Assembly (NCBI GenBank): GCA_026874595.1
Contig: CM049306.1
Span: 38,628,019-38,692,018 of the forward strand
DNA: 64,000 nt
Direction: 5' to 3'
Origin: Sipunculus nudus
Lineage: Eukaryota; Annelida; Sipuncula; Golfingiida; Sipunculidae
This document shows positions 1 through 14,800 of the stretch, one piece after another. The number at the start of each line of letters is the position of its first letter. Positions within the stretch are counted from its first letter, which is position 1. A program made the translations under genes and the position numbers. Below the pieces are notes generated by a model, which was given only the letters and a program-made list of their open reading frames with translations, made no database searches and had not been told where the DNA came from.

Positions 1-2800
1 AAGCTGAGTGACCTTGATAACTGTGATAAAGTCATTAATTTCTTTCTGTTTGGAGACGTCCACAAGCAGCACTGGAAGACAAGTCTGGGGACAGTCATTG
101 GCATTCTCAACCCATCAATCATGCCCAATGCAGAAAAGGTAACCATTATTGTAATGTCTGTATGTGTGTTTGTTTTTGTGCAAACTGTAAAAGTCTCAGA
201 AGTCTCATTGGCATATGTTAGCATTGTTTCAGATATTGTATCCCCAGACAAAGTCTAGGATACTGGTCATGGTTTTCACACAGTCCCAAAGCTGTAAATA
301 AATCTTGTCTGTGTGAAAAACTCAAAAAATATTTCATGGGTCAAAATGGGGTTATGATCTTTAGTAGGAGAATGTTCCTGACCTTGAATAAGTCCATTTT
401 TGGTAAAAATCACAAAAAATTATTAAATATCTCTAGAAAGCTTGCATGGATTGAAGATCAAAGTTGGCTGAAGATCTTGGATAGCATATTCATGTACCAG
501 AGACCCGTGGCACCACCTATTATCCTTTGCTTGTTTTCATGCCTTTTAATTCCTTATTATTGCAACTTGAAAGTACTGTGAGCAAAATAAGTCAAAAACT
601 AATGGACAGAATTATTTCATTTTAAGCACATCCATAGATATGAGTTATAGGATGAAGTATAGTTAATTTTGGTTCATAACCTTCACTGTGAGAGCGGCCT
701 TGACCTAGAATATTTCCTTTGTTTTCAAGGTCAAACCTGAAGAAATGTAGGATTTTGTGAACCTCACAACTTGTAAAAAAGAACTTATTTTTTCTTCAAA
801 TTTGATACAAAAATTGTGTCCACCAAGATGTCAGAGATAGTGCAAACATTTGTGACCTAGACCTCGACCCTGGTGTTCTTGACCTGTTTTAAAAGGGGGT
901 ATGCCTTAATTGTCTGGAGATATAACTCTGATGCCAGATATCTCTAGTTTCCTTTATATTTTACAAACCACTAGCCTGCAGCTTGACTTGAACATTTCCT
1001 GAAAGCAGAGAATGTGCATTTGGGTTTTCCAATACAAGTTCATTTAATCTAGATTTATATTTAAAAATAATAAAATATTTGTATAAATTTCAAATATTTA
1101 GCTAAAAATCATTTATTCCACCATATCCATAACAGATACAGAAACTTTGGCATGATATTTAAATATGTTGAAATCCCCCCAATATTTTTTCCAAAAAAAA
1201 AAGTCAAAATTTCATATGAAAATGAATGTTAATTTCAGAAATACATATACAATTAGAAAGAGTTTTGTACCTGTTTTGAAATAATATATACTATTGGGTT
1301 CCAGTTTGCATTTGAAACAACTTTTGGATTGATTGTAAATTTATGGGTTTTTGCCAGGGTTGCTAACTTAACTTTCACACATTTAACAGGTGTGTACTTA
1401 GATAACATCAGTGCCGTGTTTTTATTTTTAAGCAAAAAGACTCAAGTGAGATATCATTGACTGCTGATCACCCTCAGAAGATCATGGGGATGGGTCAGTC
1501 CAAGGACTACGGTACCTGCAGGGCGACAACCAAGGCTGGCAAACTCTGCAATAATTTTGTTAATCTGTAGGTTTTAGCAGGTTCTGTTTCTTTTTTATTT
1601 ATTTTGTGGGCCTCCATTTATTTAAATGCTAACTTAAGGTGGCAACATCATCTGTAAACCAGAATGTTATCATTTTTCTTTTAAATGGAGGTACCTTTAA
1701 GTTATTTACTTTTACTTACTATTAGGTTAATATACTTGTAATAAGGTGAATCTGGTGCTTTATGATTTTCAATTTAATTTTAATACATTACCAAATAAGA
1801 ATTACCAAAACAACAGGAGGAGGAGGCTGTGTATTAACTGTGACAGTCTGTAGTGTTAGGGCAGACCCTGCTACACCCTCCCGTACAGATGTGTAGCCAA
1901 TGAAGTGCATTCAGTCTAAGTAAGAGCTGAGTGACTTGCACCAGCTTATCTCTCTTAATTTGTCTTGGTCTAACAACATTAATTAGTGAGTACACAAATC
2001 TATAATCATGCCAACTACTGACTCCACAGTCCAATATTTTCTGTGGTGGATGTCATCATGTCAAATGTTTGTTCCTGGTTAAACTTCCCTTCCCCATGAT
2101 GTAAATCTAGCCACCTGATTTTTTTCTGTGATTTGTCTGTTATCTGTAACAATTTCACCAGTGGTACTAACTAAATACACCTGGAAAAATGAAAGTTTTG
2201 ATACAAGCTTTGATCCGTACAACATTAGATCACTATAGTCAAGAAGCAGTTTCACATCTCATCATCATTGGCTGCCACAAAAACTGTCTGACAGAGTGTA
2301 GATATACTTTTTGTCAAAACCTGAATTCATGTCAGGTTCCTGTGGCATTATTTAAACTCCTTGGGGAAGAGACTGCCTTTCCTGAATTTTCTGATGATGA
2401 AGTCACTTACTCTGTTGATTCAAGGATGCGTTCCTCCTTCTAAGTTTTGGCACATACAGTTATTTGTTGTTGTCTTGCTTACCAATAGGTTTGCCTGGTG
2501 TTGCCTTGAGAGAGAGAAGGGAAGTGAGAGAAATATTCAAATGTATTTGAATATTAATTTATGGAAAATCATAAACTTGATCCGGAAAAATCAGCGAATC
2601 TGTAGAATATGAGCTCACTGGTAATTCTCCTGGGTAAATATTTTCAATACTACACTGTGTATTACCCATGCACTGTTTTGTATATAATGTGTTAACTTTA
2701 CCTTCTTTTACCTGTATAGACAGATGGGTGAGTACTGTACGTTCCATGTACAGGCAGCCTACAAAAGGCAGGCCTCAAAGAGAACAGAACTCAGCGCCAG
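1..2800 (+). other. MCM10: MCM10 OB-fold end and CCCH zinc finger (exons 1-3)
   Basis: These three exons encode the conserved DNA-binding core. Exon 1 (1-138) gives the OB-fold strands around GTVIGILNP. Exon 2 (1433-1566) gives the 'DHPQKIMGMGQSKDYGTC' stretch and the first two zinc ligands. Exon 3 (2720-2800) gives the Cys and His of 'EYCTFHVQ' and a basic segment rich in Lys and Arg. All four zinc ligands are present with CX9CX11CX2H spacing. The finger is split by a 1.15-kb intron between its second and third ligands. Confidence 0.93.
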
Positions 2801-5800
2801 GTAGGAATTAGGATTGTAACATGACTGTCTGACTGAATAACAGTGTTTGATCTTCCTAGTTTTGTATTTCAGTAATTTTTATCTCGTAAATTGATGCTTC
2901 TGAAATTTCAGAAGAAAATGTAATTAGCAGTTTACCATGAAATGTATCTTCATCTTTGATACCTTATGCCCACCTAGTATCAGTATAAATAGTAAAATTA
3001 GATACTTTGGCACCAACCTGACAAATTTTACAAATCATTGCGTGACAAACTAACATATTCACATGATGTATTATTTGTTAAGTCTGTATCAGTTCTAGTT
3101 ATTATCACATTTATGATGAATCAACTAACTTGTGCCATTGTAAGCCTTTGTCTTTGCTGAAATGTTTTACAAGGTATTTGAATGAAATCCTGACAAGGAT
3201 CTGGTTGTGATTCATATAAAAAAATTAAAAAATATTAAAAATATTAAATTTTAAAAAAATTTTTTAAAAGTATAAAAAAAATTTCCAGTATATTGTTATC
3301 TGAAGGAGGAAGTTTTCACTACTGGAGTTTCAGTATTACAGACAGACATGAGTCGAGCACTATTTAAGGACTTGTACAATTTTTCCCAATCATATATTTT
3401 TTCAGTTATGCTGCCCCTGTGCCAAAAGCCTTTGAACAAAAGTTGTTTGCGAAAAAGGACTCTGGTTTCATGTACGGTGGCAAGTATTATACAACAGGCA
3501 GGTGAGAAGTCTACTTCCAAAATGTCAAATTTATAACACATGACATTACTGTGTGATAGTAAAGGAATAATATTTTAACCAAAATAACAGCACCAATTTA
3601 GAACACTGAATCTAGAGAAGAGAATGATTTCTGTGTTAAATAGTTCTCTGTTCGTCCATATTATAAATGTAGATCACATCTGATATTTTGTATCGCCATG
3701 AAAACATTTATACTTCATTATATCAGTATTGAATATAAAGGGTGGAAGTTAGTTCATAGATGAACATGTTAAGTAGCAGTTCTAGACATATGTGGTATAT
3801 GGGAGATTAAAGAAAAGTCTATAAGACATGGGCCTTGCTTGGTGGTTAAAGCAATTGACATTGAGAAAAAGGCTCAAATCCAAGATTTAGCAGGCTAAAA
3901 AAATCAGTGTCAAGTATCTTCAAATTTAATGTCAAATTTGCCATGATATGCCATGATCCCTATCTTTAAAAGCAAAGATGTAATCCAGGGTAAAACTTGA
4001 GATTTTTCAAAAGAATCTTTTCAAATATTTGGCAGTCCTTTGGTCTTAGAATTTCTTGCATCATGAATTCATGTTTCTGATTTTCACATTAATTACTTGC
4101 ATCATGAACTCATGTTTTCTGTTTTTCACATTTATTTCTTGCATGATGAATTCATGTTTTCTGTTTTTCATATTTATCTTGCATCATGAATTCCTGTTTT
4201 CTGTTTTTCACATTTATTTCTCGCATGAAGAATTTCAGTTTACTATTTTTCACATTATTTCTTGCATGATGAATTACTGTTTTCTGTTTTTCACATTTAT
4301 TTCTTGCGTCATGAATTCCTGTTTTCTGTTTTTTACGTTTATTTCTTGCCCCATGAATTCGTGTTTACTGTTTTTCACATTTATTTCTAGCTTTATAAAA
4401 TAGTGTTTTCTGTTTTTCACAGTGCTCCAGTGAGGAAGAACAATCAGGCTAATGTAACCGTGAAAAATATACAACAATATCACATTCAAAACCTTGGGGG
4501 TGGAGCCAAGAGCAAGATCACCACAGCAACGCTTCATGAACTACTGCCAGAAGACAAAGCTAAATTAACACAGTTGAAAACGCAACAAGCAGATGAGAAG
4601 AAACAAGCATTGTGGGTTCATATATCTGTTATGTGTAGATTACCGTAGATCCCCTTTTTATGGCCACAAGTCTATTTATAGCTGCATACTGAGTAGCAAT
4701 TCTCATTTAAAGTGCTCCCACAAGGGTCCATTCACTCAGAAAGTCCCTTAAAAGCTGCATTACATATAAGTTTAGTAATAGTAACAGGATTAAACCAGTT
4801 TTAACCAAATTTTTCATATGGTTATTAATTTGTTTAATTTTATGTAATAACTACATTTTTTAGGTATGATGAAATGCCTAGCATTGTAATTATCCCTTAT
4901 TCTGCCATGCAAAGTGTACACAGGAGAACATTTAGCAATATTGAAAGTCAGTTGTGTATATATTGAGATATTAATTTGCAAAAATAGATTTACTAGACAA
5001 ATGAGATTTCAAAGCATGTTTGGTTGTGGTTCATTGTAATTATATACATATATATGATATAAGTGAGGCACTGGGGCATATACTTAGTGTTCCAGCTTCG
5101 CAGTGTTATCTGTACCATGCATGGGTTCCATGAATCATGTATTGTTAACCATTTTAGAGGTGTTTTCATCACCATCCTGTGTTTCTATAAATCCTGTATT
5201 GTTTTTCCAGCCTGGGCATGTTATCTACACCGTCAGCAGGCTCTATGAATCTGGTTAGGCATATAGCAGACAAGGAGAAACATGCCAAGAAAGCAGGTAA
5301 ATGCAGCTTTTATATACCCATTTCTGTTCTCACAGGGATTATCAATAATTAGCTCAGCAGACTATAAGTCTTCTGAGCTATAGTCGTGGTCCATTATCCA
5401 TCGTCCGTCCCTCTGTCCATCCATCTGTCCGTTAGATTGGCACATTTTGAAAACCATTAGACTTAACAGGAAATTTTTTAAGCTAGAGGATTTTTTTCAA
5501 GTATTTAACTTTTTTTAATTAAGATCTTACTGTATTCCTAAAATCAGATCTGAATTTTGTAAATTGTTGTTAGCATAAAAATAAAATCAGTACCTTAAAT
5601 TTTGCCCAGTTTGACCATGGCATGTTTTAATCCTGTGAGTACCGTTGATTTAATTTTCACAGCATGTAAACAAATGTATTTAATTTTTTAAAATCTAAAA
5701 ATAAAAGGTTGAAAATTAGGCTAGTTATTGAATTTTTTCTTGAGGCTCTATTGTAGGCACTTGCTGGAAGTCAGCTATGCTAGGGTTCCTGATATGTTAC

Positions 5801-8800
5801 AGTCACGAGGGGAGATCACCTACTGTGACAGGTGTACAGTTATTCTCATATTGCAGATGTAAAACTTTTTTTAAAAAATTGAAACAAATGAACAAATGTG
5901 TAAACTACCGTAAAATCTCCACTAAAAACCGCACTTCCGATTAAAACCGCACCCAGACTTTGCCGAAATCCCAGGTGAGACACCGCGAGGGGCTCAAATA
6001 CTAAGAACCCCCCTTTAAAACCGCACCAACTTTCGCTACGGAATGATCTCACATGAGGCGTGAAAAGGTCTTGTTTCCGGTTACCCGACCGATCCTAGAT
6101 TTACTGTGCGACTCTTAAATTTTTAATTAGATTCTGATTGCAAAACCAGTAAAAGTCGAGGTTTGCGCGTGGAATTTTTAGGTGAAGTACGACTAAATGT
6201 CGACAACGTTAATCTGTCATACAGATACAAATTACGATGTTCTGAGATCGTCACTGAAAGTTCAAATATACTCGCGAAAACGGCGTGTGGACGGTCATAT
6301 TCATAAGCGGGTTCGTCCGTTTATATATAATTAGAACGAAGTTCTGCGCAACAACTTTTTTTAATTTATTGGAAGCAGATAAAAATCAAAAGTGTTCCAC
6401 TGGAGAAATAAGCAGCTTCTTTCAAGCTATGACCGTGGCCTCCTCCGCAAATGTCTGATAGCCGTGACCCGTCTGTGAACTGATTTGAGATCGTTCAAAT
6501 TTGCCCTAAGCCCCGAAAATTTGCATCTTCCGTAAGGCCTCATTAATGGCACGCTTGTATGCACGGTCGCTCGTCGGCAATATTCGGAAGTGAGTGCCAT
6601 CTTTGGCTATGCAAATGAGTTGAAATGAACCAATGACATGACGTTTCGTCACTGCATGTAACCGTGGTTACCTATTCGGGTACATATGTACCTGTATTTG
6701 TTCTGTCAATTATCACCTGAACCTGCGCTCGGGCGCTGGCAGGAGTAAAAACGAACGATCTAATGAACGATGGCCGGTCATTTAACGAAAAATTAAACGC
6801 AAATTTGGCGGTTACACGTGGTGATTCAAGCCACTGTATATTTTTTTATGCTAAAGGTAATATTTTTAAATCTTAATCTGTGATGAAAATTCCATTTTCT
6901 TGAATTACTCGGAAGATTCGAATCATTTTCATACCGGTTACTTCGGTATTAACAAAGTCACATCATACGTTGACATCGCTCCTTGTCACAATTTCTGGTG
7001 CGTTTGAAAACATCGCTGGTCAACTTAGCTAAATATCAAAATAACTGAAGTTACCTTGTTGAGAAACGCACGTATTTTCCTAGGAAACACGAGTGTGAAA
7101 ACAAGTGATTTTAAAGTAAAATTAAAGTGGCTAGTCGTGGGAAGCAAGTTTTTTTCCTGAAGAAAGATTCCGTTTGGGTTGCCATCTTGTCAAGGCAGCG
7201 TTTGCGCAAGGCACGCTGGGACGGAATAGGTGGCTGTTCTGTTTACCACTCACCGCCTAAAGCCGTTCAAAATATTCTTAGCAGAATACCGGGCCATTTC
7301 AGCACATGGTGGCACTCAAACTTAATTTTAAAACGATCGTCACCCATTGTGTGACTCTTTACGATGTCAGCTTTTTATTCATTTTACGTTTTTAACAAAT
7401 AATTGTTGGTAAATAATGCCGCAAATGGGTTTAAAGCAGGTATTAATTTCAGTTTTGCTTGACCATGCCCAACGAAGTGGGCCGCTGTGTGTAACAGCAG
7501 GGGTGTTATAAACGTATAATTTGGTGTTAATTACCAAGATTTTTATAACACGAGAGATAATCAGCAATATTTAATTAAAAAATAAAACATAATCATAAAT
7601 AATACATTTACACAAGGCTCCCATGCATGGGAGACTGCTGCTAATGGCGGCCTTGGAAAGTCGCTATATTATCGCCAAGTCAACGGCCAAAAAACGATGT
7701 CTGCCAGGAAGATATATAGGAAACCCTTCTAGTATAAACCGCACAGTGCTTTCAGGAAAACAACATGATTTCAAGATTTTGAATTTCTTGATTAAACCGC
7801 GGTTTTAAGTGGAGATTTTACGGTACTGAACTGTCAACAATTTATCAAAAAGCCAACCAGTGATCATGGTAATAATATACATCTTATGTTCACAAACTGC
7901 CCACATGCTTCAATTTTAAACATTAGGAAATGCATGGTTTGGTCAGAAAATATTATTTGCAACAATTTCTTTCTCATCAATACAAACTAATCATGTCAAT
8001 CAGCCATTGATTATATACTTTTTTCTCTAAGACTTTTATCTCCATTTGATTTTATTTTAGATTTTTAACTTTATTAAGGTCAACTTCAGCTGAGCACAGT
8101 GACCCATGGGTCCCTTGTATTGAGGTGAGGCTTGGTAATTTAAAAAGTTAATTGAAGAAAATATGGCCATGTTTTAAGCATCCGTGCAATATTGTATAAT
8201 ATACCACATTTTATTGCATTTTTCCCCAGAATTAAGCATACAATACTATAATAATGAATATACTACTTCCGTTTTTTTTAAATATGAATATTGGAATATA
8301 TTTACTCATGTTAATTTTCTTCAGAAAACACACTCTGTTCTGTATGTCATTGTTAAACCTCAATATCACACCTCTTCCCTATCTCTCTTAAAGTCTTCTG
8401 TTTACAAATGATGTCTTAATCATCTTTGGTTGATTACCTAGAACCTTGGGTATTCAATTTAAAAAAAAATGAACATGAAAAACACAATTAAAATAGGGTT
8501 TATAAATTTAATTCTGCTTAAGAAAATATATAAGTTTTTTGTAAATAAATTAAGAAATTCTCTTACAACATCTGATAACATATTCTTTCAAACTACACCA
8601 TTTCCATACCAACATCGTATACAAATCTTGGCTCACAACCACCATAGTGCCATGCCTAGATAAATAAGGAACATGCCAGAAACGATGACATTGTCATGAA
8701 ATGACTTACCATGATGCAGCAGCACCTATGGTTGTATTCGGCTGAACCAAAATCAAAATGTTCACTTATTTGGACCACTGAGCACATTTCACACTGCATA

Positions 8801-11800
8801 AAGGAACATTTTCTGACCAACAATAAGAAAATTGCTTGGCAGCACAGGCACTTGTTTCCAGCACTGAAATGGCCTAGACACCATAAACACATTGAGTATG
8901 GGCGATATACCCATTATAAAAGAACAAGGTAATGAACTCTACGGGGGCAAGACAACTTTTTTTCAGAAGTCCAAATTCCAGAGATTTATCCACTTCACAA
9001 GCACGATCACCCCTTTTTGTTGAAAACTCCTTTATTTACAAGATTAAACTTTAAAAATAAAAATTCCCCACACTAACTGTGATATCAGCACGTTTATTTC
9101 AGCTGCATTTATTTTGTGCTTGGCAGGGAGAGTTCCAGACATGACATCATCTCACATAAAACCATAGCAATGAAGCAACCAGATAAAATCCTTTTAGTGA
9201 GACAGCAGGATGTTACAGCATGTCACATTGTCTGTGTGGCAAAAAAGCTAATACTATTACTATAGTCATTCCAAATATTTGGAATGATTGTTAGTGAAGA
9301 CATTTATATCTACATCTAAGCGGACAGAGCAGGTCACAAATCATTTGTATGCAAATGGAGATGGACTGTTTTGCTGATTACTTGCTTGTGGACACGTTGA
9401 ACAACCATTTGTGGAAAGGACCATAATAATTATATAAAATTATCCCAAGCAGCAATGATGGCTGCAGTATTTAAATGTAAGGCATTTAAACAAATTATTG
9501 AACGTTGATCCAACTATTCATCCCTAATGCTCACAAAATGTATTCTTAAAAGTATATAGATAAGATGAAAGAAATATAAATGGGGAAATCTAAGAATCTT
9601 TGTTTTATTAAAAGGGAAAATTTAATTTATAAAGCAGAAAAAGTTGGTTATTAATTACCCATAATGTTCAAATTATCCTGGTCCATTCCCTTTTTTTGCA
9701 TAGTTTTCCCTTATTCCACTATTCTCACTTCCTGTTGTGTAGTTTTATTGCATGATCTGCTATTATTATTTACATGAGTTTGTGATGGTTCTACTGGAAA
9801 TTAGAACTTAGGATGGGCATGCTTAAATGTAGTCACTAAAATAACATTAATTACATGATTCCAGCTTCCAAACAGCCCGGGAAACCAATCCAGAGTATCT
9901 CAGCTGCAGAGTTACTGAAGACGCACAAACAGGAAATGTCAAAATTACGTCAAAAACAGCCACAGCCATCACCAGTGCCCAAGGCAAGCCCCCAGCTCGG
10001 CCGAGGATTTGCCCCAGGTGGTGAAATCTTCCTGGACAGCAGTCCGCCATCTTTTTCACGCAGTCCCGGGGCCTCAGCAGCAAAAGTAAGAAAAATGACT
10101 GGTTTATATCAAATAGTTTCCTTTGTGTCTGTTATCCCAACCAAAGTGTTAGATTTTTTTTCCTGAATATATGTAAATACAATGATATATCTTAAAGGGA
10201 CGAATTCAGATACCTGGTATGTAAGATTTACATGTACATGAAATTTTTCTTTAAAGGGACCTGTTCACAAACCAGATGTGTTAAAATACAGGAAATATTG
10301 TTTTTCTCCTTAAAATATTATGGTACCTGCCAGTTGCAATATTTTTTTCTGAAATCATTTGCTAACTTCCCATATATAAAGAGAAAAAAGCTTGCACAAG
10401 ACATGGTCAGTGGAGCAAAATTAAATCATAGTGCACAGGTCACCTGATGGCTGTAACTCATGACATAAAACAAACTTATTCAAGCTTCTGACTGTATTTT
10501 CTCCTGTGTTACTTCTTGTTTTGAGTTGATGTGCATGCACAAGATTTGACCTCTGATCAGGCAGTCTTGTTTAGCTAAATAGACACATGTGGACTGGGTT
10601 TACCCACACACAAAGACATAACAATGAATAAAACAGGTGAATTTGAGAGGCTTAGTCCATATGCCGAGATGGATTCTCTTTAGAACTCTTATATTGAGCC
10701 AAAATGAACTAAAAGCATGAGATAATGCACAGATTATTGTAAATGTTTATTATAAAATTATCCAGTTGTTTATTTAACCCTGCCCTCAGCTGTGCAGTCC
10801 TGTACCCTCAGGTCTGACATGCCCCTCCCCCCCCCCCCCCATCACACATATACATTTTGATCCGTCATTATTAAAATATTAAACATCTTTTATTTTATCT
10901 GTACAGATCAATATTTTCAGTACATCACCTGGTCTTCATGAAGTCATCTTATTATTATTCATCATCATTATCCCTATATGTACATGAGTGTTTGTAATTT
11001 CCAGGCTAAAGCATTGGCAAAAATACAAGCAAAGGGAGGTCTAGAAAAGATAGATCCAAATGCTGTTCGTAAACGCAAAGTAGACTCGGAGAAAATCAGG
11101 AAAAGGTTATCTGAGAACCAAGGTGAGAAACTGAAAAAGTTGCAAGCCTCATATTCAAAGGGCAGCATATAAGTTTTAGAGATTTATTTTAGAGCTGTGT
11201 TTTATTAGCTGCATATGCACAGTGCAATGCAAGGTTCAATGTAAAATGGGGTTTGCAGCTCTTGGTCATATGTCCCTAATTTGTATGCAAAGTCTATTAT
11301 AACATCATCACTGTTCCCTGCCATGTACTGGACATTTTAATGTGGAAAGGTGTTTCTAAGTTTAGAGATATTTATCATATTCCATTTTGAATTGTTTACA
11401 GGAATATTTAATCAAGTAAGTTATTGTTTTCTCAGCAGTTAACTACACATTTCCCCCACTTTCCTTGGTACCAAATATTTTGGGTTTATTTCAGAACAAA
11501 AAAATCATGAAAAAAAAACAGGTGGATAGGGGCATTTGAACAGACTTTTGTACAGATGATGTCTAGAGCATGCACATCAGTGATGTTGTCAGGTCAGAGT
11601 CCAAGTGCAATCAGAGTCCAGGGGGTCGAGTCCAAGTCAGAGTCCTTGAGATTCCGGTCCTCTTTGAGCCCAAGTATTTTGGAACTCGAGTCCAAGTCGA
11701 AGTCCAGAACCAATCTTTTTCTTAAAAGAAATTTAAATTTAGAAAGAAATTTAGAAAGGATTTTTGAGATATCATGCTAAGTTTACAGGTGCCCTTTATT

Positions 11801-14800
11801 TAAATGTTTAATTATGTTTAACCAAACTAAAACTTGATATGTATAGTCTTATTATTTGTAATATACTGTTAGTGGTTCACCCATGTGCACAATCTTTTAT
11901 ATAGTGTGTGACAGTTCTCTTTTCTACTTTTTCTACTGGACTCAAGATGGACGCGGCCTGATTTTCTCGAGTCCTTACCTCTGAGTACAAGTCTGAATGC
12001 AGGACCCTAAAGGCTAAGTCGGAGTCCTTAAAAAAGTGGACAGGCGGGTGTCCATGTCTGTGTCCATGTCTGCATTTTTTAAATGCTCATATCTCCTTAA
12101 TAATGGCAGCTATAAATATTATATCATAATTCTGTACAATAGGGGTAAAAAATGTTTCCTGGTGCTGTGACTATGGGCACTGTTTGTTCGTAAGTGGATA
12201 GCACCAATGGTTTAAATTTGATTTTGTTCAAATTTAGTTGAAGGCATCAACTAATGACTGATTAACTTTTGGTTGACCTTGACCCATATTTGTGCAATTT
12301 ATAAGCACTTTGGCATTTTCACCAGTGACTAAATATCATAAAAAAGTGGTTTTAGCTGTATCTTAGGCATACCGTCAAATATTCTAGTATATCAATATTG
12401 CATTATACTAATTGTATCCGCCAAAACAGAGTTTTGTGGATGCTATGTTTTCAGTCGGACGTCGCCGCCGCATAGGTGTCAGGAGAACTCCTCCATAACC
12501 GCTGGGCGAAATTTTACGAAACCTGGGATTATGTTCAGGTCACATGTGAACTGCTGGGCTTCGATTTTGTTTTGACCTCTGACCTTTCCTCTGCGCTCTG
12601 CGTCCATTTGTGCGTCTGTTTCCATACATAAACCCACATATCTAGGGAACCCTTTGACGGATCAGGCTAAAAATTTTACACAAATGTAGCCCTTGGATAG
12701 CTTTATAACATACACTAAAATGGTGGCGCCACCTGCAACCATTTTTGAACTGTGTCCATCTGTTCATCTGCCTTGGGATAAAATCAGTCATATCTCTGCA
12801 TTGGTCGGACTTATCCACCTGAAATTCGGCATGCGTGTACATCCCGGATAGCTTTTTCCATTTTGTGACAGGTGGTGCCACCTACATTCACGTTTACGCT
12901 GCAGACATCCAAGCTCATATCTCAGGAACCGTTTGACTTATCAGGCTAAATATTTTATACAAATGTAGCCCTTGGATAGCTTGATAACATACACTAAAAA
13001 TGGTTGCGCCACCTGGAACCATTTTTGCACAGCGTCCGTCTGTTAGTCCGCCATGGGATAAAATCACTTGTATCTCGGCAGTGGTTTGACATATCTGCCT
13101 AATATTTTGCAGGTTTATACATCCTGGATAGCTTTCTCGATTTTGTGACAGGTGGCGCCACCTACATTCACGTTTACGCTGCAGACATCCAAGCTCATAT
13201 CTCGGGAACCGTTTGACCGATTAGGCCAAAATTTCGCATGTGTATAGATATCACATAGCTCTTCATCATACACAAGTCTATCTGTTTGTCTGCCGTGGGC
13301 CAAAATCACTCATATCTCTGTAGTAGTTTGACTTATCTGCCTAAAGATTTTGCGTGTTAATACATCTTGGATTGCTTTCTCGATTTTTTTTGGCAGGTGT
13401 CCCCACCTACATTTTTGTGACAGCTTTCTGCATTTGTGGTAGGTGGTGCAACCTACCTATACATTTTGGCTGCAGACATCTATGCTAATATGCAACACAC
13501 CTCACTCTATTTTCCTTTGCCACTCAATCCATGCCTCACTTCACCCGTTCCACTCTGATTTCGGAGGATACACGTAGTCGCTTGTCGACTACCTGTATTC
13601 TAGTTTTATATTGATTTTCCAAAATGAGGTCACTCTGACGTAATTTAGCCATAAAACTATGACCAACAGCTTGCTTATATAAATGCTATTGGCTCCTCTG
13701 TTATTCATCAGAATTGGACTAAACCATGCATTAGTCATCAGTTTGAGTAATAGTAACCATTTTGCTTATGAACTTGACTTAAGCTGTCATGGTCAAGTCA
13801 TAGTAGACTTTGGAAGTCATATGTTTGTTAGCACAATAACCAAGGGTGTTGATTCGATTTTGTTCTAATTTAGTGGAAGGCATCGACTAATGAACTTTCA
13901 GCCTTATAAACCTTCAGTTGACCTTGACACATATTTGTGCAATTGATTAGCACTTTTGCATTTTCACCAATGACCAAATATCATCAAAAAATGGTTTTAG
14001 ACGTATCTTGATATGATTTCCTGAAATTATTTGACCATGGGGCAATTCATGTATTTGCATGCAAATACAGCTTTATGTACTTATATTTGAATTTTATTTT
14101 ATATGTAAGATGTATAATTATTGCTCTTTAATGGTTACCAGTTTGATTATTTTTACTTAAATATTTTTCAATATTACAGAGAATTCAGAGGAAGATTCTA
14201 TGAAAAATAATGTACAAGAACCACCAAAAAAGAGGTCAAGGTTATTAGGAGATCTAGACCTAGACGACCCAGAAGTTCAGAAATTATTGAAGTCTCGGTC
14301 ATCACATGAAAGCCAATTAACTCAGGTATTTTATTTTATTTTCTCTTCGATGGAACAGTTTTTTTGTGATAGAACAGAATGGTTGAGCTTTAAACCAAAT
14401 ATACCTATTAAAGTAAAACTTCCTTAATCCTGTTATGGATTAATGGATTGTAAATTATTATAATAATAACTATATACATATATTTATAATCATATATAAT
14501 TTTTTAAATTTAAATACAGTGCCAATATATCATATGAAATAAATCATAGAACTATTCTTTTACCCAGTTCCAATAAGGACACAGCAAATTAATTAATACA
14601 AATGATTAGATAGAGTTCAGTCAAATAAGAGGTTGTTTTATTCATTCCTAGAAATGTCTGTATGTCTGTTATTGTAAACAAGGCTTCTCATAAGATTTAT
14701 GAACCAAGGATATTGCAGTAGGCAAATATTTGTGCTCAAATTTTTGTATGTTCTTCATATGAAGGGAGTATTATGGTATACCCACCATCCGTCCATCCTA

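Noticed and set aside
4056-4403. 115-codon open frame, Phe/Ser/His-rich
   Set aside because: It only translates the 41-bp minisatellite and ends at the exon 5 acceptor.
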